Part shown: positions 62,666 through 64,000 of the stretch, piece after piece | How positions within the stretch are numbered: the stretch's first letter is position 1 | How the letters are laid out: each line of letters starts with the position of its first letter | NCBI GenBank assembly: GCA_951812895.1 | Contig: OX638333.1 | Coordinates: 3,948,001 to 4,012,000 of the forward strand | Length of the DNA stretch: 64,000 nucleotides | Reading direction: 5' to 3' | From: an uncultured Roseovarius sp. | Lineage (GTDB): Bacteria; Pseudomonadota; Alphaproteobacteria; Rhodobacterales; Rhodobacteraceae | Made by a program: the position numbers and the translations under genes | The notes under the pieces: model-generated | Told to the model about the DNA's origin: nothing | Database searches by the model: none | The model's input: the letters and a program-made list of their open reading frames with translations, nothing else

Positions 62666-63268
62666 TTAGGCCCTTCCAAACGCCAGACCGCCAAGAACGG
62701 TCGACAAAATCATCGAAGCGATCAATGTGCCCATCAGCGCAGCGAACCAAATTCCCGCCGCATGTCCCGCACTCTCTACGCGGTGGGCCGCACCGACAAA
62801 GGAGACAGAGGCCCATAACAACCAGACCACAAACACAAGCATGGCCAGCAGCGCCACAAACGGCAGAACCGCTGTTATCAGAAATATCACCATGAACAGC
62901 ACGAATGACATGACCTGCCACAAAGCTGCGACAGCTAACACATCCGCAAACTCTCCCTGGCCACCAAACATCCGGCCAGCCCAAAGAATCGCGAAAACCC
63001 AGATGACGGCCTGCGCCCAATTCAGGACCGCGAAAAACAGTGGTGAGCTGTAAGCAGGTGACAGGGCCAGAAACTGCGCCATTTCATCCGACGGTATCGG
63101 CATTGCAAGAACACTGGCCGACAACATCAAAGACAACAACACTGCAACCAATGCCAGCGCGATCCACAGGCCCTGCACCGGCAGGTTCAGCGCCATTACC
63201 CGCTCTGCGCCTGCGCGCGGGTTGCGCAATGTCAGGCGGAAAATATCTGCTAGCAGCGCCGCATTCAT
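62666..63268 (-). CDS. Yip1-like membrane protein in the suf operon
   Basis: The 200-residue protein has about five hydrophobic segments and the Yip1-family start with a cytoplasmic LRNPRAGAERVMAL motif. It overlaps the next Yip1-like gene by 4 bp. Membrane proteins of this type recur between sufD and sufS in Rhodobacteraceae; no function is established. Confidence 0.75.
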   Translation of the reverse strand: MNAALLADIFRLTLRNPRAGAERVMALNLPVQGLWIALALVAVLLSLMLSASVLAMPIPSDEMAQFLALSPAYSSPLFFAVLNWAQAVIWVFAILWAGRMFGGQGEFADVLAVAALWQVMSFVLFMVIFLITAVLPFVALLAMLVFVVWLLWASVSFVGAAHRVESAGHAAGIWFAALMGTLIASMILSTVLGGLAFGRA

Positions 63269-63774
63269 GTCATGCCCTTTCCTGCCTCACGCAGATTGGA
63301 TATCCAGAACCACAGGAATATAACGCACCATATCGCACCAACCAGCGTCATCGCCGGCCCCTGCCCGATAAACCCTGCAACCATGCCCCACAACAGCAAT
63401 AGCGGGCTGGCCGCCAACAGCGCCCAGAACAACGCCAAACGAGAGCCATAGCCGCTGATCTTTCGGCCAAACGCACGACAGATCAAAAACACAACAAACG
63501 CAAGAGCATAGAACAATAGCGGCGCGATGAAGACCAGACCTAACAATGCGCCGCCCAGCAGTGGGTTCAGCTCCTGCCCGGTAATGTGCGCCTCTCGCGC
63601 TAATCGTGGCCACTGACCAATGAAAGTCACGGCACAGGCGGCCATCAAGATGGCCAGCGCCCGCCCTTCATGCTCGCCCAGCTCCAGCAAACGCCGCATG
63701 ACTTTGCCCGGGCCCTTGTAACTGGCCACAATATCGCGCGTCACGGGCATTAGCCGCGCCGACGCTCCAACCAA
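63265..63774 (-). CDS. Yip1-like membrane protein in the suf operon
   Basis: The 169-residue protein has an N-terminal amphipathic part (YKGPGKVMRRLLELGEHEGRALAI split as GKVMRRLLEL and EHEGRALAI) and four hydrophobic helices. It overlaps sufD by 25 bp at the start given; a start a few codons later (MPVTRDIVASYKGPG, 63750) would remove most of the overlap. It is related in kind to the following gene. Confidence 0.75.
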   Translation of the reverse strand: MVGASARLMPVTRDIVASYKGPGKVMRRLLELGEHEGRALAILMAACAVTFIGQWPRLAREAHITGQELNPLLGGALLGLVFIAPLLFYALAFVVFLICRAFGRKISGYGSRLALFWALLAASPLLLLWGMVAGFIGQGPAMTLVGAIWCVIFLWFWISNLREAGKGMT

Positions 63775-64000
63775 CCTTCCAGCAGGTCCACGATTTCTTG
63801 TCTCAGCGTTTCTTCTTCGATCTCTTCAACGGCTTCCGCTAAAAACGCCAGCGTCAACAGATCGGTGGCAATCGCACTCGGCACACCGCGCGCGCGCAGA
63901 TAAAACAGCGCATCCTCATCAATGGCACCACTTGTGGACCCATGCGAACACGCCACATCGTCGGCGTAAATCTCCAGTTCCGGCTTCGCCAGAAACTCAC
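63750..64000 (-). CDS. sufD: Fe-S cluster assembly protein SufD (3' part, cut by window edge)
   Basis: Only the C-terminal 82 or so residues are present, running off the right edge. The SufB/D-family end is clear: ADDVACSHGSTSGAIDEDALF followed by YLRARGVPSAIATDLLTLAFLAE (key elements CSHGSTSGAID and YLRARGV). SufD forms the SufBCD scaffold. Confidence 0.93.
   Translation of the reverse strand, partial: EFLAKPELEIYADDVACSHGSTSGAIDEDALFYLRARGVPSAIATDLLTLAFLAEAVEEIEEETLRQEIVDLLEGWLERRRG

Overview
The window comes from an alphaproteobacterium, almost certainly a marine Rhodobacteraceae (Roseobacter-group) chromosome. The evidence is a nuo operon interleaved with small lipoprotein and DUF genes, a leucine-catabolism (liu) operon, suf genes separated by Yip1-like membrane proteins, an MttB-family methyltransferase without pyrrolysine, and GC-rich intergenic repeats of a type common in that family. 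No plasmid or phage functions are visible.

Layout. 1-10.9 kb (minus strand): complex I genes nuoA-B-C-D-E-F-G-H (nuoH cut by the edge), interrupted by seven or eight small genes (lipoproteins, a MAPEG protein, a DUF5337-like membrane protein, a helix-hairpin-helix protein that copies the C-terminus of NuoE). 11.0-14.3 kb: TauD-type dioxygenase, MetE-like methyltransferase, outer-membrane porin. 14.4-25.3 kb: liu operon (isovaleryl-CoA dehydrogenase, acyl-CoA synthetase, both methylcrotonyl-CoA carboxylase subunits, HMG-CoA lyase, methylglutaconyl-CoA hydratase) with embedded macro-domain, LprI-like and glutathione-S-transferase genes; a good promoter with a palindromic operator precedes liuA. 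25.4-26.4 kb: RES-Xre toxin-antitoxin pair with its own operator. 26.4-36.4 kb: sugar aminotransferase, phosphoglycolate phosphatase, glmU-glmS-alkD-like, moaA, waaA, glycosyltransferase. 36.6-43.2 kb: M20 amidohydrolase, double ABC ATPase, penicillin acylase, hydroxyisobutyrate-dehydrogenase-like gene. 43.3-44.7 kb: an IS1111-type IS110-family element with 14-bp inverted repeats that truncates an esterase gene. 45.3-51.5 kb: AlkA-like glycosylase and cobalamin genes (cobK, cbiD, cobA, cobB) plus an MFS transporter. 51.6-55.5 kb: cysS-cimA-phytoene/squalene-synthase-like operon. 55.5-56.9 kb: two VOC genes divergent from soxR. 57.0-58.8 kb: orphan mttB-like gene. 58.8-59.6 kb: wreck of an AidB-like acyl-CoA dehydrogenase. 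Then ftsB, tRNA-Arg(CCG), a 42-residue lipoprotein, an AT-rich Tat-exported coiled-coil gene, and sufS / Yip1 x2 / sufD (cut by the edge).

The most interesting signal lies just upstream of cysS-cimA. A 13-residue leader ORF (MTNATIIICCITH) carries three Ile codons, two Cys codons and one more Ile codon. Its ATG coincides with the predicted +1 of a good sigma70-type promoter, so the mRNA would be leaderless. The two amino acids it would sense are exactly those served by the next two genes: cysteinyl-tRNA synthetase (Cys) and citramalate synthase (Ile). This looks like an undescribed dual amino-acid leader-peptide control. Other strong regulatory signals are a near-consensus SoxR box inside a 19-bp-spaced promoter of the VOC genes, an autoregulatory operator for the RES-Xre pair, a 26-bp palindrome before mttB, and a probable guide RNA (bridge/seekRNA) region at the 3' end of the IS element.
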